64,000 nt of DNA from Pseudaquabacterium terrae. GTDB lineage: Bacteria; Pseudomonadota; Gammaproteobacteria; Burkholderiales; Burkholderiaceae_C. Shown here one piece after another: positions 25,565-33,531 of the stretch. The DNA lies in the NCBI RefSeq assembly GCF_013266755.1, contig NZ_JABRWJ010000003.1, positions 682,001 to 746,000 on the forward strand, written 5' to 3'. The first letter of the stretch is position 1. Every line of letters starts with the position of its first letter. The position numbers were made by a program, and so were the translations under genes. The notes under the pieces were generated by a model. That model was not told the origin of the DNA and did no database searches. It saw only the letters and a program-made list of their open reading frames with translations.

Positions 25565-26536
25565 TCAATCGGCGAACTGGCCGGCCGCCTTGATGACCGG
25601 GGCATAACGCGCGGTTTCCTCGGCCAGCCAAGTGCGCAGGCCCTCGGGCGTCTGCTTGGCCTCGGGCACCACCACCGCGCCCAGCTCGTCCAGCCGCTGT
25701 GCCACGACCGGATCCTTCAGCGCCGCTCTCAGTGCGGCGCCGAACTTGTCGATGGCCTCCTTCGGCGTGCCCTTGGGCGCGTAGATGCCGTGCCAGACGA
25801 CCACCTCGAAGCCCTTGAGCCCCTGCTCCGCCAAGGTCGGCGCGGCCGGCAAGGTCTTCAGCCGCGCCGCCGTCGTGACGCCGTACAGCTTGACCGAGCC
25901 CGCCTTGATGTGCTGCGTGGTCGAGGTGGTCTGGTCGCACAGCAGGTCGACCTGGCCGGCGAGCAACGCGTTCATCGCCGGCCCGGTGCCCTGGTAGGGC
26001 ACCGTCGTCACGTCGGCGCCGATCGCCTGGCGGAACAGCACGCCGCACAGGTGCGAAACGGCGCCGAGCCCGGCGTGCGCCAGGTTGACCTTGTCGCCCT
26101 GCGCCTTGAGATAAGCCCGCAGCTCGGTGAAGTCCTTGGCCGGCAGATCCTTGCGGCCGAGCAGCGTCATCGGCACGTCGATCACCTGGCTGACGTACTC
26201 GAAATCGGTGAGCGGGTTGTACGGCAGCTTGCGGTACAGCGCCGGGGCCGTGGCCATGCCGTTGTGGTGGATCAGGAAGGTGTAGCCGTCCGGCGTGGCG
26301 CGTGCGGTGTGCGCGGCGGCCAGCGTGCCGCCGGCGCCGGTCTTGTTCTCGATCACCACCGTCTGATTCAGCGTGCGACCCATCGCCGCGCCCAGCGTGC
26401 GCGCGACGACGTCGGTCGGTCCACCGGCTGCAAACGGCACGACCAGCGTGATCGGCTTGGCGGGATAACTCTGCGCATGAGCGGCTGGCGTGGCGAACGC
26501 AGCGAGCAGCACCGTGGCGGCGAACGAGGTCTTCAT
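25565..26536 (-). CDS. Bug/TctC-family periplasmic solute receptor
   Basis: A 323-residue full-length receptor. Signal peptide MKTSFAATVLLAAFATPAAHA, then YPAKPITLVVPFAAGGPTDV, VVIENKTGAGGTLAAAHTAR, ATPDGYTFL and the C-terminal TLAEQGLKGFEVVVWHG are standard Bug motifs. These proteins bind a carboxylate and pass it to TctAB-type or other transporters, or act as sensors. No permease genes are adjacent. ATG at 26536 begins the signal peptide. It is embedded in the catabolic operon between a CoA-transferase and a hydrolase, so its ligand is probably the substrate of the operon. Confidence 0.9.
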   Translation of the reverse strand: MKTSFAATVLLAAFATPAAHAQSYPAKPITLVVPFAAGGPTDVVARTLGAAMGRTLNQTVVIENKTGAGGTLAAAHTARATPDGYTFLIHHNGMATAPALYRKLPYNPLTDFEYVSQVIDVPMTLLGRKDLPAKDFTELRAYLKAQGDKVNLAHAGLGAVSHLCGVLFRQAIGADVTTVPYQGTGPAMNALLAGQVDLLCDQTTSTTQHIKAGSVKLYGVTTAARLKTLPAAPTLAEQGLKGFEVVVWHGIYAPKGTPKEAIDKFGAALRAALKDPVVAQRLDELGAVVVPEAKQTPEGLRTWLAEETARYAPVIKAAGQFAD

Positions 26537-26552
26537 GGTGGGGTCCTTCAGG

Positions 26553-27743
26553 TCAGATGGCGCCGGCCTGGCGCATCGCATCGATGTCCGACGCGGACCA
26601 TCCCAGCTCCGCCAGGATGGTCTCGGTGTGTTGCCCGAGCGCCGGCACCGCATCCATGCGCGGCGCGAAAGCATCGCAGTCGCCGGGCGGCAGCAGCGCC
26701 GGAATCGGCCCGCTCGGCGTGTCGACCTCGGTCCAGCGGCGCCGTGCCTTCAGCTGCGGGTGCTGCCAGACGTCGTGCATGTCGTTCATGCGGGCATTGG
26801 CGATCTGCGCGGCGTCGAGGCGCTCGATCACCTGCTCGGCCGTCAGCGCCGCGAAGCTCTCGACGATGATCGAGCGCAGCGCCTGCCGCTCGGCCGTGCG
26901 GCGCGAATTCGATGCGAAGCGCTCGTCGGTGGCCAGCGCCGGGCGGCGCAGCACCTGCTCGCAGAAGGCCCCCCATTCACGCTCGTTCTGCAGCCCGAGC
27001 ATCACGGTCTTGCCATCGCCCGCGGGGAACGGGCCGTACGGATAGATCGTGGCGTGCGCGGCGCCGGCGCGCGGCGGCGGCGTCGCGCCGTCGAAGGCGT
27101 AATACAGCGGGTAGCTCATCCACTCGACCATGCTCTCGAGCATCGAGACATCGATGCGGCAACCCTGCCCTGTGCGCCCGCGCTGGATCAGCGCCGACAG
27201 GATGTTGGTGTAGGCGTACATGCCGGCGGCGATGTCGGCGATCGAGCAGCCGGCCTTGGCCGGCTCGTCAGGCGAGCCGGTGATCGACAGGAAGCCCGAT
27301 TCACTCTGGATCAGCAGGTCGTAGGCCTTCTTGTCGCGGTAGGGCCCCGGCTGCCGGCGATCGTCGCCGTAGCCGGAGATGTCGCAGACGATCAGGCCCG
27401 GATGCGTGTCGCGCAGCGCCTCGTGCGACAGCCCGAGCCGCGCCGCCGCGCCGGGCGCCAGGTTCTGCACCAGCACATCGGCCTTCTCGACCAGCTGGGC
27501 CAGCACCTGCTGCGCTTTGGCATGCTTGACGTCGAGCGTCAGGCTTTCCTTCGAGCGGTTGCTCCACACGAAGTGCGAGGCCATGCCTTTGACGCGCTCG
27601 TCGTAGGCGCGCGCGAAGTCGCCGCTGCCGGGCCGCTCGACCTTGATGACGCGGGCGCCCAGGTCGGCCAGCTGGCGGGTGCAGAACGGCGCCGCGATCG
27701 CATGTTCCAGCGTGACGACGGTGATGCCTTCGAGAGGACGCAC
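26553..27743 (-). CDS. Class III CoA-transferase (CaiB/BaiF family)
   Basis: A 396-residue CoA-transferase. RPLEGITVVTLEHAIAAPFC opens the family core, RSKESLTLDVKH and VLVQNLAPGAAARLGL follow with the catalytic-aspartate region, and GCRIDVSMLESMVEW with the terminal dimer-wrapping domain completes it. The GTG at 27743 with aaggag six bases upstream is preferred; the longer frame to 27941 reads as antisense of the dehydrogenase gene. The enzyme activates an acid with CoA from a donor thioester. It is the second such enzyme in the cluster and sits directly after the acyl-CoA dehydrogenase gene. Confidence 0.88.
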   Translation of the reverse strand: MRPLEGITVVTLEHAIAAPFCTRQLADLGARVIKVERPGSGDFARAYDERVKGMASHFVWSNRSKESLTLDVKHAKAQQVLAQLVEKADVLVQNLAPGAAARLGLSHEALRDTHPGLIVCDISGYGDDRRQPGPYRDKKAYDLLIQSESGFLSITGSPDEPAKAGCSIADIAAGMYAYTNILSALIQRGRTGQGCRIDVSMLESMVEWMSYPLYYAFDGATPPPRAGAAHATIYPYGPFPAGDGKTVMLGLQNEREWGAFCEQVLRRPALATDERFASNSRRTAERQALRSIIVESFAALTAEQVIERLDAAQIANARMNDMHDVWQHPQLKARRRWTEVDTPSGPIPALLPPGDCDAFAPRMDAVPALGQHTETILAELGWSASDIDAMRQAGAI

Positions 27744-27766
27744 GATGCGCTCCTTGAATCTTTGGC

Positions 27767-28927
27767 TCAGAACGAGCGCGGCAGGCCGAGCAGGTGCTCG
27801 GCGACGTACGAGAAGATCAGGTTGGTCGAGATCGGCGCCACCTGGTACAGCCGCGTCTCGCGGAACTTGCGCTCGATGTCGTACTCGTTGGCGAAGCCGA
27901 AGCCGCCGTGCGTCTGCATGCACACGTTGGCCGCCTCCCACGAGGCCTTCGCGGCCAGGTACTTGGCCATGTTGGCCTGCGCGCCGCAGGGCTGGTTGGC
28001 ATCGAACAGCTCGGCAGCCTTGAAGCGCATCAGGTTGGCCGCTTCGATCTCGATATAGGCATCCGCGATCGGGAACTGCACGCCCTGGTTCTTGCCGATC
28101 GGCCGGTCGAACACGATGCGCTCATTGGCGTACTTGGTCGCCCGGTCGATGAACCAGTAACCGTCGCCGATGCATTCGGCGGCGATCAGCGTGCGCTCGG
28201 CATTCAGGCCGTCGAGGATGTACTTGAAGCCCTTGCCTTCTTCGCCGATCAGGTTCTCCTCGGGAATCTCGAGGTTGTCGAAGAAGAGCTCGTTGGTCTC
28301 GTGGTTGACGAGGTTCGGGATCGGCCGCACGGTCAGGCCCTTGCCGATCGAATCGTGCAGGTTCACGATGAAAACCGACATGCCCTCGGACTTCTTCTTC
28401 ACCTCCGCCAGCGGCGTGGTGCGCGCCAGCAGGATCATCAGGTCGGAGTGCTGCACGCGCGAGATCCAGACCTTCTGGCCGTTGACGACGTAGCGGCCGT
28501 CCTTCTTCACCGCCGTCGTCTTGATCTTCGTCGTGTCGGTGCCGGTCGTCGGCTCGGTCACGGCCATCGACTGGATGCGCAGCTTGCCCGCGGCGATGCG
28601 CGGCAGGTACTTGTCCTTCTGCGCCGGGCTGCCGTTGCGCAGCAGCGTGCTCATGTTGTACATCTGGCCGTGCACGGCGCCGGAGTTGCCGCCCGAGCGG
28701 TTGATCTCTTCCATGATCACGCTGGCCGCCGTCAGCCCGAGGCCGGTGCCGCCGTATTGCTCGGGGATCATCGCGGCCAGCCAGCCCGCCTCCATCAAGG
28801 CATCGACGAATGTCTCCGGATAGGCCCGCTGCTCGTCGACCTTGCGGAAGTACTCGTCGGGGAACTGGCTGCACAGGTGGCGCACGGCATCACGGATCTC
28901 CTGATGCTCGTCGGCTTGATTCATCAT
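27767..28927 (-). CDS. Acyl-CoA dehydrogenase
   Basis: A 386-residue flavoprotein with the three-part acyl-CoA dehydrogenase fold: N-terminal helical domain (residues 1-120, PEQYGGTGLGLTAASVIMEE), middle beta domain with the FAD/substrate signature AVTEPTTGTDTTKIKT, and C-terminal helices ending in CMQTHGGFGFANEYDIERKFR. It introduces an alpha-beta double bond in an acyl-CoA and passes electrons to ETF. Gene order (CoA-transferase, dehydrogenase, hydratase) matches a beta-oxidation-like sequence for a short, possibly branched or dicarboxylic acyl-CoA. Confidence 0.9.
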   Translation of the reverse strand: MMNQADEHQEIRDAVRHLCSQFPDEYFRKVDEQRAYPETFVDALMEAGWLAAMIPEQYGGTGLGLTAASVIMEEINRSGGNSGAVHGQMYNMSTLLRNGSPAQKDKYLPRIAAGKLRIQSMAVTEPTTGTDTTKIKTTAVKKDGRYVVNGQKVWISRVQHSDLMILLARTTPLAEVKKKSEGMSVFIVNLHDSIGKGLTVRPIPNLVNHETNELFFDNLEIPEENLIGEEGKGFKYILDGLNAERTLIAAECIGDGYWFIDRATKYANERIVFDRPIGKNQGVQFPIADAYIEIEAANLMRFKAAELFDANQPCGAQANMAKYLAAKASWEAANVCMQTHGGFGFANEYDIERKFRETRLYQVAPISTNLIFSYVAEHLLGLPRSF

Positions 28928-28942
28928 CGAATGTCTCCTTGA

Positions 28943-29797
28943 TCAGGCCAGGTGGGCGGTCGCGTCCATCGCGAGCGCCCCGTCTTCGTGCCGGGCCCAG
29001 AGGTGGATGGTCTTGCCGTCGTCGGCGCGGCGGCCGCAGACGTCGAACGCCTGGGTGTCGAAGGTCGGCTTCAGCGCGCGGAAGGCGAAGCGTGCGACAG
29101 TGGCCTCGGGCAGGTTGCGGCGTAGCAGGTCGAGCAGCAAGGTCGCGAGCAGCGGGCCGTGCACCACGAGGCCCGGGTAGCCTTCGACCTCGGTGACGTA
29201 GCGCCGGTCGTAGTGGATGCGGTGCCCGTTGAAGGTCAGCGCCGAGTAGCGGAACAGCAGCACGTCGTCGGGCTGGATCGTCCGGATCCACTCGTGCTCG
29301 GCAGGCGCGGCCTGCGCCGGCGGCAGCGGATCGCCCGGCTTCGGATTGTCGCGGTAGACGATGTCGTGCTCGTCGGTCAGCACCAGTCCGCCGTCGTCGC
29401 TGACCTCGTGGCGCACGCGCACGAATATCAGCGAACCGGAGCGGCCTTGCTTGCCGCTGACGTCCGCGATGCGCGAGACCCGCGTGATCGGGCTGCCGAT
29501 GCACAGCGGACGGTGGAACGCCATCCGGCTGCCGGCCCACATGCGGCGCGGCAAGAGCACGGGGGGCAGAAAGCCGCCGCGCTTCGGGTGCCCGTCGGCG
29601 CCGATCTCCGATTGCCGGTGCAGCGGCAGGAAGTACAGCCAGTGCCAGCACGGCGGCACCGGATCGCCGGGCTGCGGCACCGGGTCGTCGCGGTCCAGCG
29701 TGGCGGACAGGGCCTGCACGGGCGTGGCCGCGGCGATGTCATCGCGCGACTCGGTGCGGCCGATCCATTGCTTCAGGTGGTCGATGTCCAATGCCAT
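28943..29797 (-). CDS. MaoC-like hydratase with FAS1-type double hot-dog (itaconyl/mesaconyl-CoA hydratase-like)
   Basis: A 284-residue protein with two hot-dog halves. The N-terminal half has CWHWLYFLPLHRQSEIG and GGFLPPVLLPRRMWAGSR, a pattern I associate with the FAS1-like dehydratases, and the C-terminal half has YSALTFNGHRIHYDRRY, the hydratase-2 motif with Asn/His/Asp catalytic residues, followed by GLVVHGPLLATLL. It should hydrate a 2-enoyl-CoA made by the neighbouring dehydrogenase. Relatives acting on mesaconyl- or itaconyl-CoA work together with CitE-like lyases, as found at 24077. The start follows gcgaaagacgagtc. Substrate assignment is inference. Confidence 0.82.
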   Translation of the reverse strand: MALDIDHLKQWIGRTESRDDIAAATPVQALSATLDRDDPVPQPGDPVPPCWHWLYFLPLHRQSEIGADGHPKRGGFLPPVLLPRRMWAGSRMAFHRPLCIGSPITRVSRIADVSGKQGRSGSLIFVRVRHEVSDDGGLVLTDEHDIVYRDNPKPGDPLPPAQAAPAEHEWIRTIQPDDVLLFRYSALTFNGHRIHYDRRYVTEVEGYPGLVVHGPLLATLLLDLLRRNLPEATVARFAFRALKPTFDTQAFDVCGRRADDGKTIHLWARHEDGALAMDATAHLA

Positions 29798-29812
29798 GAC
29801 TCGTCTTTCGCT

Positions 29813-31291
29813 TCAGCGCATCACGAAGGGATTGCCCGCGACGGCGCCGCTGTTGATCCACACGCTCTTGACCTGCAGGTACTCGCGGATCGCATCGATG
29901 CCGTTCTCGCGGCCGAGGCCGGAATCCTTGTATCCGCCGAACGGCGCCAGGTAGCTGATGGCGCGGTAGGTGTTGACCCACACGGTGCCGGCCTGCAGCC
30001 GCTCGGACATGCGCAAGGCACGCGCGATGTCGCTGGTCCAGACGGCGGCCGCCAGGCCGAAGCGCACGTCGTTGGCGATGGCTAGGGCTTCTGCCTCGTC
30101 CTTGAAACGCAGGATCGACAGCACCGGGCCGAAGACCTCTTCCTGCGCAATGCGCATGTCATTGCGCACGTCGCCGAAGATGGTCGGCTCGACGAACCAT
30201 CCGTTGCCGCACTCGGGCGCGCGGCCGCGCTGGCCGCCGAGCAGCAGCGTTGCGCCTTCGCTGCGGGCAATGTCGATGTACTCGAGCACCTTGTTGAACT
30301 GCGGCGGCGTCGTCACCGGGCCGACCTGCGTCGCGGCGTCCATCGGGTCGCCCATGCGCGCCGTCCGGGCGACGGCGAGCAGCTGCTCGACGAAGCGCTC
30401 GTAGATGCTGTCCTGCACCAGCAGGCGCGAACCCGCGATGCAGGTCTGCCCGGTGGCCGCGAAGATGCCGGACACGGCACCGAACGCGGCCTGCTCGAGG
30501 TCGGCATCGGCGAACACGATGTTCGGCGACTTGCCGCCCAGCTCCATCGCGGTGTGCTTGAAGTGCCGCGCCGCCTTCTCGTTGATGATGCGCCCGGTGG
30601 TGTCGGAGCCGGTGAAGCTGATCTTGCGTACCAGCGGATGCTCGACCAGCGGCGTGCCCACTTCCGCGCCGAAGCCGGTGACGACGTTGATGACGCCCGG
30701 CGGGAATCCCGCCTCGTCGAACAGTGCGGCGAACTCGAGCGTGGATGCGGACGTGAATTCCGACGGCTTGACGACGATCGTGCAGCCGGCCGCCAGCGCC
30801 GGCGCGATCTTCCAGCTCGCCAGCATCAGCGGCGAGTTCCACGGCGTGATCGCGGCCACGACGCCCAGCGGCTCGTTGCGCGTGAAGGCGAAGTAGCCCT
30901 TCTTGTCCAGCGGCAAGGTGCTGCCCTGGATCTTGTCGGCCAGACCGCCGTAGTAGTAGTACCACTGCGGGATGTAGTTCAGCTGGCCCTGCATCTCCGC
31001 CAGCAGCTTGCCGTTGTCGCGCACCTCGGTGGCCGCCAGCTTCGCGGCGTCGCGCGCAATCAGGTCGCCCAGCCTGTGCAGCAACATGCCGCGCTGGCTG
31101 GCCGACATCTGGCCCCAAGCGCCGACGGTCAGCGCGCGGTGGGCCGCCTGCACCGCGCGGTCGACGTCACGTGCATCCGAGCGCGGGATTTCAGCCCAGG
31201 TCTCGCCGGTGTACGGGTTCTGGGTCTCGAACCACAGCCCACCGGCCGGATCGACCGACTGGCCGTCGATGCGAAGTTGATAGCGCTTCAT
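29813..31291 (-). CDS. NAD(P)-dependent aldehyde dehydrogenase
   Basis: A 492-residue aldehyde dehydrogenase. ITPWNSPLMLASWKIAPALAAG is the cofactor-domain entry, FTGSDTTGRIINE and MELGGKSPNIVF (general-base Glu) follow, then GQTCIAGSRLLVQ with the catalytic cysteine, and EVFGPVLSILRF near the end. It oxidises an aldehyde to the acid. ATG at 31291 starts the protein; a longer frame is antisense to the Bug gene. Next to a two-subunit ThDP decarboxylase, it could oxidise the aldehyde made by that enzyme from a 2-oxo acid, giving the acid that the CoA-transferase activates. Confidence 0.9.
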   Translation of the reverse strand: MKRYQLRIDGQSVDPAGGLWFETQNPYTGETWAEIPRSDARDVDRAVQAAHRALTVGAWGQMSASQRGMLLHRLGDLIARDAAKLAATEVRDNGKLLAEMQGQLNYIPQWYYYYGGLADKIQGSTLPLDKKGYFAFTRNEPLGVVAAITPWNSPLMLASWKIAPALAAGCTIVVKPSEFTSASTLEFAALFDEAGFPPGVINVVTGFGAEVGTPLVEHPLVRKISFTGSDTTGRIINEKAARHFKHTAMELGGKSPNIVFADADLEQAAFGAVSGIFAATGQTCIAGSRLLVQDSIYERFVEQLLAVARTARMGDPMDAATQVGPVTTPPQFNKVLEYIDIARSEGATLLLGGQRGRAPECGNGWFVEPTIFGDVRNDMRIAQEEVFGPVLSILRFKDEAEALAIANDVRFGLAAAVWTSDIARALRMSERLQAGTVWVNTYRAISYLAPFGGYKDSGLGRENGIDAIREYLQVKSVWINSGAVAGNPFVMR

Positions 31292-31299
31292 GCTGGCTC

Positions 31300-32265
31300 T
31301 CACTCGATCTTGGCGCCGCTGAGCTTGACGAGCTCGCGATAGCGGTCGATCTCCGACTTCCAGAAGGTGGCAAAGGCGGCGGGTGTCGACGTCTTCACCT
31401 CGGCGCCCATGTCCTGCAGCCGCTTCGCGACATCGGGCTTTTGCAGCGCGGTGGTGACCGCGGCGTTGAGCTTGTTGACGACCGCGGCGGGCGTGCCCTT
31501 GGGTGCCGCCAGACCGAACCAGGTGCTCAGCTGCACGCCCGGCCAGCCCAGCTCGGCGAAGGTCGGGATGTCCGGCACGGCCGCCAGGCGCCGCTCGCCG
31601 GCCACCGACAGGCCGCGTACTTTGCCGCCCAGGATCATCGACACCGCGCCGTTGTCGAACATGAAATCGATCTGGCCGCCGATCAGGTCCACCATCGCTG
31701 GCGAGTTGCCCTTGTAAGGCACGTGCTGGGCTTCGATCTTCACCACCGACCTGAACAGCTCGGCGCTCAGGTGACCCGAGTTGCCGTTGCCGCCGGAGCC
31801 GTAGGTCAGCTTCGCCGGCTGCGCCTTGGCAGCGGCGACGATGTCCTTGGGCGACTTGTAGGCCGAATTCGCGGGGACGATCAAGATGCTCGGCGCCAGC
31901 GCGACGGGCGAGATCGGCACGAAGTCGTCGACCGGATGAAAGCCGATCTTCGTGAACAGCGCGGGACTGGCGGCATTCGTCGTGCTGGTCGCCAGCAGCA
32001 GCGTGTGGCCATCGGGCTGGGCGCGCGTGAACTGCTGCGTGCCGATGTTGCCGGACGCGCCGGCGGCGTTCTCGACGTAGACCGTCTGGCCGAGCCCGGC
32101 CGTCAGCGCGCCGGCCACCAGCCGGCCGATGGCATCGGCCGAGCCGCCCGGCGGCCAGGTGACGATCAGCTTGATCGGCTTGTCGGGATAGGCCTGTGCC
32201 GATCCGAGCGCGGGCATGGCGGCGAGCGCGAGCAGGCCCACGGCCCGCCAGACGAGTGCTTTCAT
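31300..32265 (-). CDS. Bug/TctC-family periplasmic solute receptor
   Basis: A 321-residue full-length Bug receptor: signal peptide ending at MPALGSAQA, then YPDKPIKLIVTWPPGGSADA, YVENAAGASGNIGTQQ, QPDGHTLLL, HVPYKGNSPAMVDLIGGQID and DIPTFAELGWPGVQLSTWFG. It is probably the second uptake or sensing receptor of the cluster, 17 bp from the decarboxylase beta gene and 8 bp from the aldehyde dehydrogenase gene, so clearly part of the same transcript. Its complete N-lobe makes it a useful comparison for the deleted receptor at 23066. Confidence 0.9.
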   Translation of the reverse strand: MKALVWRAVGLLALAAMPALGSAQAYPDKPIKLIVTWPPGGSADAIGRLVAGALTAGLGQTVYVENAAGASGNIGTQQFTRAQPDGHTLLLATSTTNAASPALFTKIGFHPVDDFVPISPVALAPSILIVPANSAYKSPKDIVAAAKAQPAKLTYGSGGNGNSGHLSAELFRSVVKIEAQHVPYKGNSPAMVDLIGGQIDFMFDNGAVSMILGGKVRGLSVAGERRLAAVPDIPTFAELGWPGVQLSTWFGLAAPKGTPAAVVNKLNAAVTTALQKPDVAKRLQDMGAEVKTSTPAAFATFWKSEIDRYRELVKLSGAKIE

Positions 32266-32282
32266 CGAAGGTCTCCTGACGC

Positions 32283-32876
32283 TCAGAACGGCTGGAAGCC
32301 GAGCGCGGCGCGGAAGCGATTCTTGATGTAGACGCCATCACGCGGGGGCAGCGCCCGGGGCGGCTCGTTCGCCTCGATCAGCACGCGGACGAAGCTGGTG
32401 CCCTCGCGGCTGGCCGCACGACGGGCGATGTCGGCGCAGAGCTCGATGCTGTCGACGGTGCGCGCGTCGGCGATGCCGCAGCCCTTGGCCACCGCCACCA
32501 GGTCGGTGCCCAGGCTGGTGTGGCTGCGCTGCATGCCGGTCTCGCCGAAATGCCCGTTGTCGAGCACGACGATCGTCAGGTTGCGCGGCTGCTTGGCGCC
32601 GACGGTCGCCAGGCTGCCGATGCCCATCAACTGTTCGCCGTCACCGGTGATCACGACCACGGCCTTGTCGGGCTGCGCGAGCGCCAGCCCCAACGCCACG
32701 GAGGTCGCGCCGCCCATCGCACCCCAGAGGTAGTAGTTCTTGTCGCGATCACCGGCGGCGAAGACGTCGTACGAAGCGGACCCCAGGCCGGTGACCACCA
32801 GCGCATCCGGCAGCGCACCCACCAGCTTGGCCACGAATTCGCGCCGATCGGCGCGTTTCAGGTTCTGCATGCTCAT
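32283..32876 (-). CDS. ThDP-dependent decarboxylase, beta (ThDP-binding) subunit, sulfopyruvate/phosphonopyruvate-decarboxylase-like
   Basis: A 197-residue protein equal to the C-terminal ThDP-binding domain of 2-oxo-acid decarboxylases. The motif GDGEQLMGIGSLATVGA followed by LTIVVLDNGHFGE is the GDG-x(about 26)-N diphosphate/Mg signature, and YLWGAMGGATSVALGLAL precedes it. Split enzymes of this kind include sulfopyruvate decarboxylase (ComDE). The start at 32876 overlaps the alpha-subunit stop (TGATG), indicating translational coupling and 1:1 subunits. The product is a cytoplasmic enzyme releasing CO2 from a 2-oxo acid to an aldehyde. The exact substrate is unknown. Confidence 0.82.
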   Translation of the reverse strand: MSMQNLKRADRREFVAKLVGALPDALVVTGLGSASYDVFAAGDRDKNYYLWGAMGGATSVALGLALAQPDKAVVVITGDGEQLMGIGSLATVGAKQPRNLTIVVLDNGHFGETGMQRSHTSLGTDLVAVAKGCGIADARTVDSIELCADIARRAASREGTSFVRVLIEANEPPRALPPRDGVYIKNRFRAALGFQPF

Positions 32877-33409
32877 CACTTGCGCTCCCACTTCTTGCGA
32901 CCGATCAGGTTCTGTCCGAGCAGCACGGCGACGCGGTCGCCGGCTTCGAAGGCGGCATCGAATCCGGCCCGGACGATCTCCTCGACCTGATCCGGGTCCG
33001 ACACGCGCAGCACGGTGATGCCCATCAGCTCGAGCGCGCCCTGGGTCGCGCGGCCCATCGGCCCTTGCCAGGGGTTGAAGTCGGCGTACTCGCCGCGCAT
33101 CGTCACCAGCGTGAAGAAGGGGAAGTTCGCGCTGGCCAGCAGCGAGAACATGTTGACGCAGTTGCCGACGCCGCTGCTCTGCATCAGCAGCACGGCCCGC
33201 TGGCCGCCGAGCCAGGCGCCGCTGACGACCGCGACCCCTTCTTCCTCGGTGGTCAGCACGACGTCCTGGATCTCCGGGTCCGCGATCGCGGCGCGGATGA
33301 CGTGGGAATGACCCGCGTCCGGCACGTAGGCGATCTGGCGCACGTCACCTTCCTTGAGAACCTTGAAGATGTCCTGCTGCCAGGCAGGTGCGGTCGGGGT
33401 GTGATCCAT
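32876..33409 (-). CDS. ThDP-dependent decarboxylase, alpha (pyrimidine-binding) subunit
   Basis: A 177-residue protein matching the N-terminal PYR domain of ThDP enzymes: QIAYVPDAGHSHVIRAA, VLTTEEEGVAVVSGAWLGG with the catalytic glutamate of the pyrimidine-binding site, and LLMQSSGVGNCVNM. It pairs with the next gene to form one active site across the subunit interface, as in sulfopyruvate or phosphonopyruvate decarboxylase. It is the first gene of the long minus-strand operon running to 24077 and is divergent from the LysR gene at 33532, with an AT-rich promoter region between them. Confidence 0.82.
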   Translation of the reverse strand: MDHTPTAPAWQQDIFKVLKEGDVRQIAYVPDAGHSHVIRAAIADPEIQDVVLTTEEEGVAVVSGAWLGGQRAVLLMQSSGVGNCVNMFSLLASANFPFFTLVTMRGEYADFNPWQGPMGRATQGALELMGITVLRVSDPDQVEEIVRAGFDAAFEAGDRVAVLLGQNLIGRKKWERK

Positions 33410-33437
33410 CGCAGTCCAGTCGTTGTGGCGGAAGAGT

Positions 33438-33476
33438 TTCTGATGTAGAAATCATAGAATGTGATTGATATCAGAA
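33438..33476. promoter_or_regulatory. Divergent promoter region with long-spaced inverted repeat
   Basis: TTCTGAT at 33438-33444 and its exact complement ATCAGAA at 33470-33476 are separated by 25 AT-rich bases in the 122-bp gap between the decarboxylase operon and the LysR gene. This is the lowest-GC stretch nearby and the likely site of LysR binding and of both promoters. Confidence 0.4.
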
Positions 33477-33531
33477 TGAAATAGAACTTCATGATGTCAC
33501 CATCAGCTTTTGTGATCCCGGAAGGCTTCGC

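Noticed and set aside
29813-32341. Single 842-residue reading for the aldehyde dehydrogenase
   Set aside because: The first 350 residues are antisense-like translation over the Bug receptor gene. The ATG at 31291 begins the conserved dehydrogenase N-terminus.
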